Source: CAVZZG01 sp963779685 (GTDB taxonomy: Bacteria; Actinomycetota; Thermoleophilia; Gaiellales; F1-60-MAGs149). From it: 64,000 nucleotides of DNA. The stretch spans positions 806,001-870,000 of the forward strand of contig CAVZZG010000003.1 of the NCBI GenBank assembly GCA_963779685.1, read 5' to 3'. Position 1 is the stretch's first letter; each line of letters starts with the position of its first letter. The notes under the pieces are model-generated. The model did no database searches. It was given only the letters and a program-made list of their open reading frames with translations, and had not been told where the DNA came from. This document shows positions 49,629-58,211 of this stretch, in pieces. Position numbers and translations under genes: made by a program.

Positions 49629-51563
49629 TCAACTCTTCTTCTTGCCGCCGTCTTCCTCCGCGTCGGCGACGATCTCCTCGGCGACGATCTCGGCCACGAT
49701 CTCCTCGGCAACCGCCTCCTCGACGATCTCCTCCGCGACGACCTCCGCGATGATCTCCTCGGCAACGGCCTCGGCCACGATCTCCTCCGCGACCGGCGAC
49801 GATCTCCTCGGCAACGCCTCGGCCACGATCTCCTCCGCGACCGCTTCGGCCACGATCTCCTCGGCAACCGCCTCCGCGACGATCTCCTCCGCGACGATCT
49901 CGGCCACGATCTCCTCGGCAACCGCCTCGGCCACGATCTCCTCGGCGATGGCCTCGGCGACGGGATCACCGTCGGGCGCCCGGGCGAGGACCTCCTCGGC
50001 AACCTCCAGCGCCTCGATCTCCTCGGCAACCGCCTCCGCCACGATCTCCTCCGCGACGGCCTCCGCCACGATCTCCTCCGCGACGGCCTCGGCCACGATC
50101 TCCTCGGCGACCGCCTCCGCGACGATCTCGTCGACGACGGCCTCCGCGACGATCTCCTCGGCTACGGCCTCCGCGACGATCTCATCTTCGACAGCCTCGG
50201 CCACGATCTCCTCCGCAACCGCCTCCGCGGCGCGAGTCTCGGCCATGAGCGCTGCGAGCGGCTCCATGCCGGGTGTCACGTCCGCGTAGAGCGCCTGGAG
50301 CTTGGCCTCCTCCTCGGGCGACAGGTCGTCCGCGAAGACCTCGGACGAGAGCCCGAGGTTCGGCATCGGCAGGCCGGCTTCCTCGGCGGCGATCTCGTCG
50401 GCGAGGAACGGCTTGTCGCCCGGCACCAGCGCGATCGGCGGGAGCACCTGATCGTGCTCGTCGACGCGCTTCATGGACAGCGAGAGGCGCCGTCGATCGG
50501 CGTCGATGTCGATGATCTTGACGATGACGTGCTGGCCCGGGACGACCACCTCGCGCGGGTTCTCGACGTGGTGCGCCGCGAGCTCGGAGATGTGCACGAG
50601 GCCCTCGACCCCGGTCAGGATCTCGACGAAGGCGCCGAAGGTGACGACCTTGGTGACCCGGCCGTGGACGTCGTCGTCCTGCTGGTAGCTCTCGAGCACG
50701 CGCTGCCACGGATCTGCCTGGGTCTGCTTCAGGCCGAGCGAGATGCGCTGGCGGTCGCGGTCGATGTCGAGCACCTTCACCTTGACGGTCGAGCCGATCT
50801 CGAGGATCTCGGACGGGTGGTTGACATGCGTCCAGGAGAGCTCCGAGATGTGGATCAGGCCGTCGATGCCATCGAGGTCGACGAAGGCGCCGAAGTCGAC
50901 GATGTTCGAGATCACGCCCTCGACCACGGCGCCGGGCTCGAGCTCGTCGAGGATGCGCTGACGCACCTCGCGGCGCTCGTCCTCCAGCACGGCGCGGCGC
51001 GACAGCACCACGTTGTTGCGCGAGCGGTTGAGCTCGATCACCTTGCAACGGAGCGCCTGGCCGCGGAACTCGTCCAGATCCTGGACACGCCGGATGTCGA
51101 CCAGCGACGCCGGCAGGAACCCGCGGACGCCGAGATCGATGATCAGGCCGCCCTTGACGACCTCGATCACCTGGCCCTCGACCGTCTCGCCGCTCTCCGC
51201 CGCCGCCTCGATGCGCTTCCACGCCTTCTCGAAGCGGGCGCGCTTCTTGGAGAGGATGAGGCGGCCGTCCTGGTCCTCCTTCTGGAGCACCAGGGCATCG
51301 ACCTCGTCGCCGATCGCGACCTCGTCCTCCGGGTTCACCGAGCGCCGGATCGACAGCTCGTTGACCGGGATGACGCCCTCGCTCTTGTAGCCGATGTCGA
51401 CGAGGATCTCGTCCTTGTCGATCCGTACCACCTTGCCGGTTACGACGTCGCCTTCGGAGAAGTCCGAGAGGGTGGCGTCGTAGTTGGGGACGAGCTCTCC
51501 GTCGACCTCGATCCAGACGTCCGGATCGGCAGCGGCGAGCTCGGCGTTCGAGGGAATGGTCAT
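49629..51563 (-). CDS. rpsA: 30S ribosomal protein S1 with a long repetitive acidic C-terminal tail
   Basis: 644 aa. Four S1 RNA-binding domains: GDVVTGKVVRIDKDEILVDIGYKSEGVIP; GETVEGQVIEVVKGGLIIDLGVRGFLP; GAVVEGVISNIVDFGAFVDLDGIDGLIHISEL; DDDVHGRVTKVVTFGAFVEILTGVEGLVHISELAAHHVENP. They end near residue 370. Four domains are usual in actinobacterial S1, about 480 aa in total. Residues about 440-635 are a low-complexity tail of EEIVAEAVA units, predicted long acidic helix, ending DGGKKKS. The tail is unlike any S1 C-terminus I know. S1 aids initiation on structured mRNAs. It is followed by coaE. Confidence 0.95.
   Translation of the reverse strand: MTIPSNAELAAADPDVWIEVDGELVPNYDATLSDFSEGDVVTGKVVRIDKDEILVDIGYKSEGVIPVNELSIRRSVNPEDEVAIGDEVDALVLQKEDQDGRLILSKKRARFEKAWKRIEAAAESGETVEGQVIEVVKGGLIIDLGVRGFLPASLVDIRRVQDLDEFRGQALRCKVIELNRSRNNVVLSRRAVLEDERREVRQRILDELEPGAVVEGVISNIVDFGAFVDLDGIDGLIHISELSWTHVNHPSEILEIGSTVKVKVLDIDRDRQRISLGLKQTQADPWQRVLESYQQDDDVHGRVTKVVTFGAFVEILTGVEGLVHISELAAHHVENPREVVVPGQHVIVKIIDIDADRRRLSLSMKRVDEHDQVLPPIALVPGDKPFLADEIAAEEAGLPMPNLGLSSEVFADDLSPEEEAKLQALYADVTPGMEPLAALMAETRAAEAVAEEIVAEAVEDEIVAEAVAEEIVAEAVVDEIVAEAVAEEIVAEAVAEEIVAEAVAEEIVAEAVAEEIEALEVAEEVLARAPDGDPVAEAIAEEIVAEAVAEEIVAEIVAEEIVAEAVAEEIVAEAVAEEIVAEALPRRSSPVAEEIVAEAVAEEIIAEVVAEEIVEEAVAEEIVAEIVAEEIVADAEEDGGKKKS
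49660..50245 (-). repeat. Tandem array of about 30-bp coding units, S1 C-terminal tail
   Basis: Near-identical units of the type GCGACGATCTCCTCGGCAAC (plus-strand view, about 30 bp each) encode the repeating decapeptide AEEIVAEAVA with variants (VEDEIVAEAV, VVDEIVAEAV, EEIEALEVAEEVLARAPDGD). About 18-20 units are visible. In the unit at 49791-49816 two short deletions of 5 and 1 bp give the out-of-pattern peptide ALPRRSSPV, after which the original frame resumes. Confidence 0.8.
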
Positions 51564-51641
51564 GAGTCGGTCGGTGATCCTTCCAGGCAGATTCCACCCT
51601 CCCTCACGAGGGAAGGCGGCCCGAACACTAGCAGCGAGCGC

Positions 51642-52538
51642 TCAATCAGGCGGCAGGTTGAAGGCCACGCCAAGGCCCCTGAGGAAGACCCGGCCGGTCT
51701 CGGGATACAGCACCATGTCGCCCGGGCGACGGGTGCCGTAGACCAGGTACGTGCAGCCGGAGGGCCCGGCCACGAAGCTGTGCGAGACGCCCGTGCCGGG
51801 CGGCCGGGACACCACGCTCCCCGCAACCAGCGGCTGCTCGCCGACCTCGCCCTCCCCGCCCCGCGGGTGCAGGCGCAGCGTGGCGGATCCCTCGAGCACG
51901 ACGAACAGCTCCTCCTCGACCGCGTGGCAGTGCGGCGGCGCACCGCTCTCTCCGGGCGGCAGCACCACGTGGTTGAGTCCCGTCGACCGGGCGCCTGCGG
52001 CCGACGCCAGCATGTGGGCCATGCCGCCAAAGCCGACCGGGGCGTCGGCGAGCGCGATCACGTTCCGTGGCCGATCACCGGGCACGGGACAGTCCGGCGG
52101 ACCGACCGCCGCCTCGCGGTCGAACGGTTCGGGCCCGCCGGCATCGACCCAGCTCGGCGACGCCCACGACACGCCTGCACGTGGCAGGTGGCACAACCGT
52201 CCGTCGTGGCGCTCGCCGAAGGCGAGCACGTCGAGGCCCGCATCGCCGGCGCGCAGCGTGTGCGCCTCCCGGGACGGACGATGCACGATCGCGTCCCCCG
52301 CCCGGACGCTGCAGGTGGCGCCGTCCTGCCACAGGAGGCCCTCGCCCCGCAGCACGAAGAACGCCTCCTCCTCGAAGCCATGGATGTGCACCGGCGTCGA
52401 GAAGCCCCCGGGGTGCACGTCGATGCGGCAGACCCCGATCTCGGCGCTCCGCGATGCGCGACCGAGGTCGCGCCAGGTGGCGTCGATGTGGCCCTTGGTG
52501 ATCCGCTTCGCGCGGCAGTCGTCCCAGTGTGCGATCAC
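51642..52538 (-). CDS. Bicupin protein
   Basis: 298 aa from GTG 52538, overlapping the polA stop (GTGA). Two cupin modules: GGFSTPVHIHGFEEEAFFVLRGEGLLW (HxH, then Glu; first metal site) and SGAPPHCHAVEEELFVVLEGSATLRLHPR (second HxH plus Glu). Both retain metal-type residues. Related to dioxygenase or storage-like bicupins; the reaction is unknown. Transcribed with polA. Confidence 0.82.
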   Translation of the reverse strand: MIAHWDDCRAKRITKGHIDATWRDLGRASRSAEIGVCRIDVHPGGFSTPVHIHGFEEEAFFVLRGEGLLWQDGATCSVRAGDAIVHRPSREAHTLRAGDAGLDVLAFGERHDGRLCHLPRAGVSWASPSWVDAGGPEPFDREAAVGPPDCPVPGDRPRNVIALADAPVGFGGMAHMLASAAGARSTGLNHVVLPPGESGAPPHCHAVEEELFVVLEGSATLRLHPRGGEGEVGEQPLVAGSVVSRPPGTGVSHSFVAGPSGCTYLVYGTRRPGDMVLYPETGRVFLRGLGVAFNLPPD

Positions 52539-55138
52539 TTCGCCTCCAGCCAGTTGTCTCCCAGCCCGGACTCGACCTCCAGCGGCGGGTCGAGCGGGTA
52601 GCCGCGCACCATCTCCTCGTGCACCAGCGCCGTGACGGCGCTGGTCTCGACCTCCGGCACCTCGAACAGCAGCTCGTCGTGGATCTGGAGGATGAGACGG
52701 GCGCGTCGTCCCTCGTCGCGGAGCCGCCGGTGGCAGGCGATCATCGCGACCTTGATGATGTCGGCGGCCGACCCCTGGATGCAGGAGTTGACCGCCAGCC
52801 GCTCGCCGAGGCTGCGGACGTTCCAGTTCGAGGCCCGCAGTTCGGGGATGGGGCGGCGGCGGCCGAACAGGGTCTCCGCGTAGCCCTGGTTGCGGGCGTC
52901 GCGGATCGTCCGCTCGATGAACTCGCCCACCCGCGGATAGCGACCGAGGTAGGTGTCGATGTAGGCCTGGGCCTCGTCCCGCTCGATGCCGAGCTGTTCC
53001 GACAGTCCGAACGACGAGATGCCGTAGATGATGCCGAAGTTGACCGCCTTGGCGCGATCCCGCTCGTCCTTCGTCAGCTCCTCGGGCCGCTTGCCGAGCA
53101 CTTCGGCCGCCGTCGCCCGGTGCACGTCCTCCCCGCGCCGGAACGCGTCGACGAGAGCCGGCTCGCGCGACAGGTGGGCGAGGATGCGCAGCTCCACCTG
53201 CGAGTAGTCGGCCGAGAGCAGGCGGAACCCGTCGGCGGCGATGAACGCCCGCCGGATCTCGCGCCCCAGCGGCGTGCGGACCGGGATGTTCTGCAGGTTG
53301 GGGTTGGTGCTCGAGAGCCGGCCCGTGGCCGCCGTCACCTGCGAGAAGGTGGTGTGCACGCGCCCGTCGGCGGCGATCGCCTCCGGCAGCGCGAGCAGGT
53401 AGGTCTGGAGCAACTTCGACAGCTCCCGCCAGCGCTCGATCACGCCGATGATCGGGTGCCGGTCGCGGAGCTTGGTGAGCACCCGCTGGTCGGTCGAGTA
53501 GCCGGTCTTGCCCTTGCGGTCGGTCGGCAGCCGGAGCCGCTCGAACAGGACCTCGGCCAGCTGCTTCGGCGAACCGAGCGTGAAGGGGCCGCCGGCCAGC
53601 TCGTAGGCCTCCTGCTCGAGCTCGTCCAGCTCGGCCGTGACCCGCCCTGCGATCTCGGCGAGCACCTCGCGGTCGACCAGCGTGCCCACGTCCTCCATCG
53701 CCGCCAGCACCGGCACGAGCGGCTGCTCGATGTCGGCCAGGAGCCGCACCTGGTTGCGCTCCTCGAGGCGGGCGGCCAGCCGCGGATGCACCTCGAGCAC
53801 CCCGCGCGCGCTGCGCAGCAGGTGCGCGGTCTCGACGTCGGCCTGGACCTCGAGCTCGATGGCGTTGTCGTCGAGCAGGGTCTCGACCGGGTAGCCCGAG
53901 CGGTTGGGCTCGATCAGGTAGGCCGCCAGCGCGGTGTCGAAGGCCAGCGGCACGCCTGCCGAGATGTAGACGTGCGGGAGCGCCTTGAAGTCGTGCGCCA
54001 CGATGCCGGGCCCGTCGGCGAGCACGGCCGCGATCTCCGCGGCCGGCGCCGTGACGAGCAGCGTCTGGCCCTCGACGGCGACCGCCGCCCGGTCGGCATC
54101 GGCCGCGACACCCGCGACGGGAACACCGCGGAGCGCCGCCGCGAGGCCGGGCAGGTCGGTCTCGCGCCAGTGCACGTCGACCCCGACCGGAGCCGTGGAG
54201 GGCGCGGCCGGCGCCACGTCCTCCAGTTCGTCGAGCCGCGCGGACAGCGACCGGAACTCGAATCGCCGCAGCTGCTCCTTGAGCGTCGACCGGTCGGGTG
54301 CGGCGGCCACCGCAGCAGTCATGTCGAACTGGTCGAGCTCTGGCAGGTGGCGGCGAATCGTGCCGAGGTCGCGGGAGGCCCGCACCTGCTCCTGCAACTC
54401 GCGCAGCGCCTCGCGGCGCTTCGGCCCGTTCACCTCCTCCAGGTGCTCGTAGACACCGTCGATCGAGCCGAACTGCTGCAGCAGCTCGGAGGCGGTCTTG
54501 TCGCCGATGCCGGGCACGCCCGGGATGTCGTCGCCCGGGTCGCCCTTGAGCCCGATGAAGTCGGCGACGGCTGCGGGCGGGATACCGAGGCGGGCCACAA
54601 CCCGCTCGGGGGTGTAGACCTGTGGATCGTCCACGCCGCGCGGGGTCATCATGAGGCTGACGTTGTCCGAGACCAGCTGGAACGCGTCGCGATCGGTCGA
54701 GACGACGCAGGTGCGGATCCCGGCGTCGTCGGCGACCCGCGAGAGCGTGCCGATGACGTCGTCGGCCTCCCAGCCCTCGACCGAGAAGTTGCGATAACCG
54801 AAGGCCTCGACCAGCGGCTTGAAGAAGGGCCGCTGCTCCTGCAGCAGGTCGGGCGTCGGCCGGCGGCTGGCCTTGTAGCCCGGGTGCATGGCCAGGCGAT
54901 GCGTGGGCTTCTCGTCCCAGCACACCAGCACGCTCTCGGGCCGGTACGTGGTCAGGAGCTTCATCAGCATGTTCGCGAACCCCAGCAGGGCGTTGGTCGG
55001 GAACCCCTCGCTGGTCGCGATCTCCTCCGGCAGAGCGAAGAACGCGCGGAACATGAGGCCGTTGCCGTCGACCAGGAACAGGCGGCAGGCCCGGGCCGGC
55101 CCGTCGTTCAGGTCGAGCTCGGACGGCTTCGTCGGCAC
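52535..55138 (-). CDS. polA: DNA polymerase I
   Basis: 867 aa. N-terminal 5'-3' exonuclease (LFLVDGNGLMFRAFFALP, VLVCWDEKPTHRL, EGWEADDVIGTLSRVADDAGIRTCVVSTDRDAFQLVSD, GDPGDDIPGVPGIGDKTASELL). The middle domain lacks the DxE and DxxxD residues of 3'-5' proofreading (AHDFKALPHV at the second site), as in other actinobacterial and Thermus enzymes. Polymerase motifs A (LLSADYSQVELRILAHLS), B (RDRAKAVNFGIIYGISSFGL) and C (LILQIHDELLFEVP) are intact. ATG 55138 is 31 bp from the divergent malic enzyme start. Confidence 0.97.
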   Translation of the reverse strand: MPTKPSELDLNDGPARACRLFLVDGNGLMFRAFFALPEEIATSEGFPTNALLGFANMLMKLLTTYRPESVLVCWDEKPTHRLAMHPGYKASRRPTPDLLQEQRPFFKPLVEAFGYRNFSVEGWEADDVIGTLSRVADDAGIRTCVVSTDRDAFQLVSDNVSLMMTPRGVDDPQVYTPERVVARLGIPPAAVADFIGLKGDPGDDIPGVPGIGDKTASELLQQFGSIDGVYEHLEEVNGPKRREALRELQEQVRASRDLGTIRRHLPELDQFDMTAAVAAAPDRSTLKEQLRRFEFRSLSARLDELEDVAPAAPSTAPVGVDVHWRETDLPGLAAALRGVPVAGVAADADRAAVAVEGQTLLVTAPAAEIAAVLADGPGIVAHDFKALPHVYISAGVPLAFDTALAAYLIEPNRSGYPVETLLDDNAIELEVQADVETAHLLRSARGVLEVHPRLAARLEERNQVRLLADIEQPLVPVLAAMEDVGTLVDREVLAEIAGRVTAELDELEQEAYELAGGPFTLGSPKQLAEVLFERLRLPTDRKGKTGYSTDQRVLTKLRDRHPIIGVIERWRELSKLLQTYLLALPEAIAADGRVHTTFSQVTAATGRLSSTNPNLQNIPVRTPLGREIRRAFIAADGFRLLSADYSQVELRILAHLSREPALVDAFRRGEDVHRATAAEVLGKRPEELTKDERDRAKAVNFGIIYGISSFGLSEQLGIERDEAQAYIDTYLGRYPRVGEFIERTIRDARNQGYAETLFGRRRPIPELRASNWNVRSLGERLAVNSCIQGSAADIIKVAMIACHRRLRDEGRRARLILQIHDELLFEVPEVETSAVTALVHEEMVRGYPLDPPLEVESGLGDNWLEAK

Positions 55139-55169
55139 GCGGAGGAGGCTACTCGATTACCCTCTGGTC

Positions 55170-56606
55170 GTGCCCGTCCTGCCGAGTGCCTCGTACTCGT
55201 TCACGCTCCGCGTCCGGCTGCCCCACCAGGCCGGCTCGTTCGCTCGCGTCGCGGGCGCGATCGGCGGCCAGGGCGGCATCCTCGGCGCCATCGACCTGGT
55301 GCGCGTCGAGGACGGGATCGTCCTGCGCGACGTGACGGTCGCCGCCATGGACAGCGACCACGCGAACGCCATCGTCGCCGCCGTCCGGGCGCTCGACGGG
55401 ATCGAGGTCATGAGCGTCTCCGACCGGACGTTCCTGCTGCACCGCGGCGGCAAGATCTCGGTCGAGCCGCGCGTGCCCGTGAAGAGCCGGGACGACCTCT
55501 CGATGGCATACACGCCGGGGGTCGCCCGGATCTGCATGGCGATCCACGACGACCCGCTGTCGGTGTGGAACCTCACGATCAAGGGCAACACGGTGGCCGT
55601 GGTCACCGACGGCACCGCCGTGCTGGGGCTCGGCGACATCGGCCCGGCTGCGGCGATGCCCGTGATGGAGGGCAAGGCGATGCTGTTCAAGGAGTTCGGC
55701 GGCGTGGACGCCTGGCCGATCTGCCTGGACACCAAGGATCCGGATGAGATCGTCGCCATCGTCAAGGCGCTCGCCCCGGGCTTCGGCGGCATCAACCTCG
55801 AGGACATCTCGGCCCCGCGCTGCTTCGAGATCGAGCGACGCCTGCGCGAGGAACTCGACATCCCGGTCTTCCACGACGACCAGCACGGCACCGCCGTCGT
55901 CGTCCTCGCGGCGCTGATCAACGCACTGCGGCTGGTCGGCAAGCGCGAGCAGGACGTCCGCGTCGTCATGGTCGGGGCCGGCGCGGCGGGCATCGCCGTG
56001 GCCGACATGCTGCTGGCGCACGGCGTTCGCAACCTCATCGCGTGCGACCGCCGCGGCGCGCTGTACGCCGGACGCGACCATCTCGATCCCGCCCGGGCGG
56101 CCTTCGCCGAGCGCACGAACCCGGAGCGCTTCGCCGGCACGGCCGACGAGGCGCTGGCCGGCGCCGACGTGCTGATCGGCCTCTCCGGTCCCGGCGCGGT
56201 CGCGGCCGACGCCGTGCGGACCATGGCCTCGGATGCGATCGTCTTCGTGCTCGCCAACCCGACCCCCGAGGTGCAGCCCGAGGACATCCACGAGGATGTC
56301 GCCATCGTCGCCACGGGTCGCTCCGACTACCCCAATCAGATCAACAACGTGCTCGCCTTCCCGGGTATCTTCCGCGGCGCCCTGGACGTCCGCGCGAAGA
56401 CCATCAACGAGGACATGAAGCTGGCGGCCGCGAACGCCATCGCCTCGGTGATCGGCGCCGAGGACCTCCACGCCGACTACATCATCCCGAGCGTCTTCAA
56501 CCGCAAGGTGACGGAGATGGTCGCGGCGGCAGTCGCGGACGCCGCCATCGCGAGCGGTGCCGCGCGGCGCCGCACCCGCCGCACGCCGGAAACCGAGAAC
56601 CAGTAA
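55170..56606 (+). CDS. NAD(P)-dependent malic enzyme with N-terminal ACT domain
   Basis: 478 aa from GTG 55170. Residues about 8-75 form an ACT-like module (FTLRVRLPHQAGSFARVAGAIGGQGGILGAIDLVRVEDGIVLRDVTV), predicted amino-acid or metabolite regulation. The catalytic part has PVKSRDDLSMAYTPGVA, VAVVTDGTAVLGLGDIGPAAAMPVMEGKAMLFKEFGGVDAWPICLDTKDPDEIV, IPVFHDDQHGTAVV and VVMVGAGAAGIAVADMLLAHG (cofactor loop). It oxidatively decarboxylates malate to pyruvate. ACT-malic fusions occur in several Firmicutes and actinobacteria. Confidence 0.94.
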   Translation: MPVLPSASYSFTLRVRLPHQAGSFARVAGAIGGQGGILGAIDLVRVEDGIVLRDVTVAAMDSDHANAIVAAVRALDGIEVMSVSDRTFLLHRGGKISVEPRVPVKSRDDLSMAYTPGVARICMAIHDDPLSVWNLTIKGNTVAVVTDGTAVLGLGDIGPAAAMPVMEGKAMLFKEFGGVDAWPICLDTKDPDEIVAIVKALAPGFGGINLEDISAPRCFEIERRLREELDIPVFHDDQHGTAVVVLAALINALRLVGKREQDVRVVMVGAGAAGIAVADMLLAHGVRNLIACDRRGALYAGRDHLDPARAAFAERTNPERFAGTADEALAGADVLIGLSGPGAVAADAVRTMASDAIVFVLANPTPEVQPEDIHEDVAIVATGRSDYPNQINNVLAFPGIFRGALDVRAKTINEDMKLAAANAIASVIGAEDLHADYIIPSVFNRKVTEMVAAAVADAAIASGAARRRTRRTPETENQ

Positions 56607-56657
56607 CAACTTCCCGGCGCACGCCGCCGAACTTCATCTCGATGTGAGGGAAGCTGT

Positions 56658-56978
56658 CTAGGCGGCGAGATCGAGCAACGCTCGCTCGTCCAGGCGGGTC
56701 AGGTCGAGTGCGCCCAGCTCGGTCGCGTCCAGCCGGACGTTGACCTCGGCGGTGGCGTCGTCGGGATCCACGATCGACAGATCGATGCCGCCGGCGTCCT
56801 CGACCGAGCGAGCGATCGCGAGCGCCGCACGCAGGACGGAGGCGGCGACCGCGTCGGCCGAAGCACCGGGTGCGGCCAGCACCACGCGCCAGCGGCGATC
56901 GTCAGCGACCTCGACTGCTTCGATCACGAGGAAGTCCGTGCACGGCGTGCCTACCAGGGTGATGCCCACGCAGCCCAC
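56658..56978 (-). CDS. Hypothetical protein
   Basis: 106 aa. No family recognised. The sequence has an Asp/Ala-rich C-terminal half (GIDLSIVDPDDATAEVNVRLDATELGALDLTRLDERALLDLAA) and no signal or membrane segment. Coding is supported by the long open frame and by absence of another plausible gene in the interval between the malic enzyme and rsgA. Function unknown; start not verified by a ribosome-binding site. Confidence 0.55.
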   Translation of the reverse strand: MGCVGITLVGTPCTDFLVIEAVEVADDRRWRVVLAAPGASADAVAASVLRAALAIARSVEDAGGIDLSIVDPDDATAEVNVRLDATELGALDLTRLDERALLDLAA

Positions 56979-57056
56979 GATACCTCCCCGGGAGCAGCTC
57001 GCTCGGCGAAGCTCCGGGAACCGGGGGAAACCACGCGAAAAGGTCTGGCGAAGGCC

Positions 57057-58037
57057 CTACCAGGCGTCCCGCCTCCGCGCCTTCGTCACGGCGATGTAAC
57101 GCCGCTTGGCCTCTGACCGCAGCCGGGGATCATCGCGCCGCTCCAGCCAGGCCTGCTCGCGCAGCGCGAGACGCCACGCGGCGAACCGCTCGTGGGCGAG
57201 CAGTCCGGTGTCGATCGCGGCCCGCACGGCACAGGCCGGCTCGCGATCGTGGCCGCAGTCGCTGAACCGGCAGGTCAGGGCGAGCTCCTCGATGTCGGCG
57301 AACGCGCGGGACACGCCCTCGCGAGAACCGCCGAAGCCCGCCTCGCGGACGCCCGGCGAGTCGATCAGCGCTCCGCCACCCGGGAGCGGCACGAGCTGGC
57401 GGTGCGCGGTGGTGTGGAGGCTGTCGGCGGTCACCAGCACCTCCTCGCCGGCCAGGAGGTTGGTGAGGGTCGACTTGCCGGCGTTCGACTCGCCGATCAG
57501 CACGGCCGTGCGGGCCTCCAGGCGTGCGCGCAGCTCGTCGATGCCCTGACCGGTACGGGCGCTGACGGCGAGCACGGGAACGCCGAACGCCGTCTCCGAC
57601 ACGGCGGCGAGCGTGTGGTCCAGGTCGGCTGCGCAGTCCACCTTGGTGAGGATCACGAGCGGCTCCGCGCCGCTGTCCCAGGCGATCGCCAGGAGCGCCT
57701 GGGTGCGTGCGCCCGAGAGCGGCGCGTCGAGGGCGCGGACGACGATCGCGAGGTCGAGGTTCGCCGCGAGCAGCTGCATGCCGTCGAAGGCGGTTCGGCG
57801 CAGCAGCGTTCGCCGCTCCATGACCGCGTGGGCGCGGCCGTCGGCGAGCGCGAGCCAGTCTCCCACGGCAAGGGGCTCCGGCGGCTCCAGCCGACGGTCG
57901 CCATCGGCGGCGAGGACGGTCACGAGGCCGCGGTCGACGCGCGCGACCCGGCCCGGTTCGAGATGGGGGCCGAGACGGTCGAGCTCGGCCTGACGCGCCG
58001 CATCGAACCCGAGCGGCGCGAGGGGATGTTCGATCAA
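57057..58037 (-). CDS. rsgA: Ribosome small-subunit-dependent GTPase A
   Basis: 326 aa from TTG 58037. Circularly permuted GTPase: G4 LVILTKVD, then G1 VLIGESNAGKSTLTNLLAGEE and G3 LIDSPGVREAG, with an N-terminal OB-like part and a C-terminal zinc site CRFSDCGHDREPACAV (C-C-H-C). It removes maturation factors such as RbfA and RimM from 30S precursors, so presence near rbfA fits. The probable Shine-Dalgarno GGAG is inside a hairpin (58046-58063), 8 nt before the TTG, and a 17-codon open frame lies just upstream, so its translation may be controlled. Confidence 0.94.
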   Translation of the reverse strand: MIEHPLAPLGFDAARQAELDRLGPHLEPGRVARVDRGLVTVLAADGDRRLEPPEPLAVGDWLALADGRAHAVMERRTLLRRTAFDGMQLLAANLDLAIVVRALDAPLSGARTQALLAIAWDSGAEPLVILTKVDCAADLDHTLAAVSETAFGVPVLAVSARTGQGIDELRARLEARTAVLIGESNAGKSTLTNLLAGEEVLVTADSLHTTAHRQLVPLPGGGALIDSPGVREAGFGGSREGVSRAFADIEELALTCRFSDCGHDREPACAVRAAIDTGLLAHERFAAWRLALREQAWLERRDDPRLRSEAKRRYIAVTKARRRDAW

Positions 58038-58045
58038 GGGTGAGA

Positions 58046-58063
58046 CTCCGGACGGCGCCGGAG
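58046..58063 (-). promoter_or_regulatory. Hairpin sequestering the rsgA Shine-Dalgarno
   Basis: On the minus strand CTCCGG-CGCCGT-CCGGAG forms a 6-bp stem. The 3' arm contains GGAG, the only ribosome-binding sequence 8 nt before the rsgA TTG start. The 5' arm begins 9 nt after the stop of the short leader frame, within the footprint of a terminating ribosome. Translation coupling or attenuation is inferred. Confidence 0.5.
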
Positions 58064-58071
58064 CTCGACGG

Positions 58072-58125
58072 CTACCGGCGCAGGTGAACGAGGAGGGTGA
58101 ATTCCATGGCGTCGTCTACGGTCAT
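58072..58125 (-). CDS. Putative 17-codon leader peptide upstream of rsgA
   Basis: The frame MTVDDAMEFTLLVHLRR starts with ATG 58125 behind a perfect Shine-Dalgarno (GGAGGTGA, 4 nt spacing), the strongest in this region, and stops at TAG 58072, 34 nt before rsgA. No protein family would be expected at this length. The combination of strong initiation, early stop and a hairpin over the next ribosome site suggests a leader peptide. It could also be a chance frame. Confidence 0.45.
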   Translation of the reverse strand: MTVDDAMEFTLLVHLRR

Positions 58126-58174
58126 CACGTCACCTCCCGGGCGTCGAAGTCGTTGGCCAGAGCTTACACCCTCC

Positions 58175-58209
58175 GCGTACCGGTCGGGACGTGGCCCGTA
58201 CCGGTACGC
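58175..58209 (-). terminator. Strong hairpin closing the tig-ribF operon
   Basis: GCGTACCGGT (58175) pairs perfectly with ACCGGTACGC (58200), continuing inward with CGGG/CCCG around a 6-nt loop: a stem of 14 bp with one bulged base, starting 2 nt after the ribF stop. No U-tract. It separates the long upstream operon from the rsgA leader unit. Confidence 0.65.
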
Positions 58210-58211
58210 CT

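Noticed and set aside
49660..50245. CRISPR-like array of near-identical units
   Set aside because: Units are contiguous without spacers and are in phase with the rpsA frame, so this is a coding repeat.
51564..51641. Terminator between the cupin gene and rpsA
   Set aside because: The CCCTC/GAGGG arms leave a 2-4 nt loop with only about five clean pairs, too weak to call.
49590..52601. About 1000-codon open frame antisense to rpsA and the cupin gene
   Set aside because: Its Asp/Leu/Arg repeats are the reverse complement of the S1 tail and GC-rich third positions; no domain is recognisable.
56607..56657. Terminator between the malic enzyme and the hypothetical gene
   Set aside because: CTTCCC and GGGAAG are complementary but about 33 nt apart with no further pairing.
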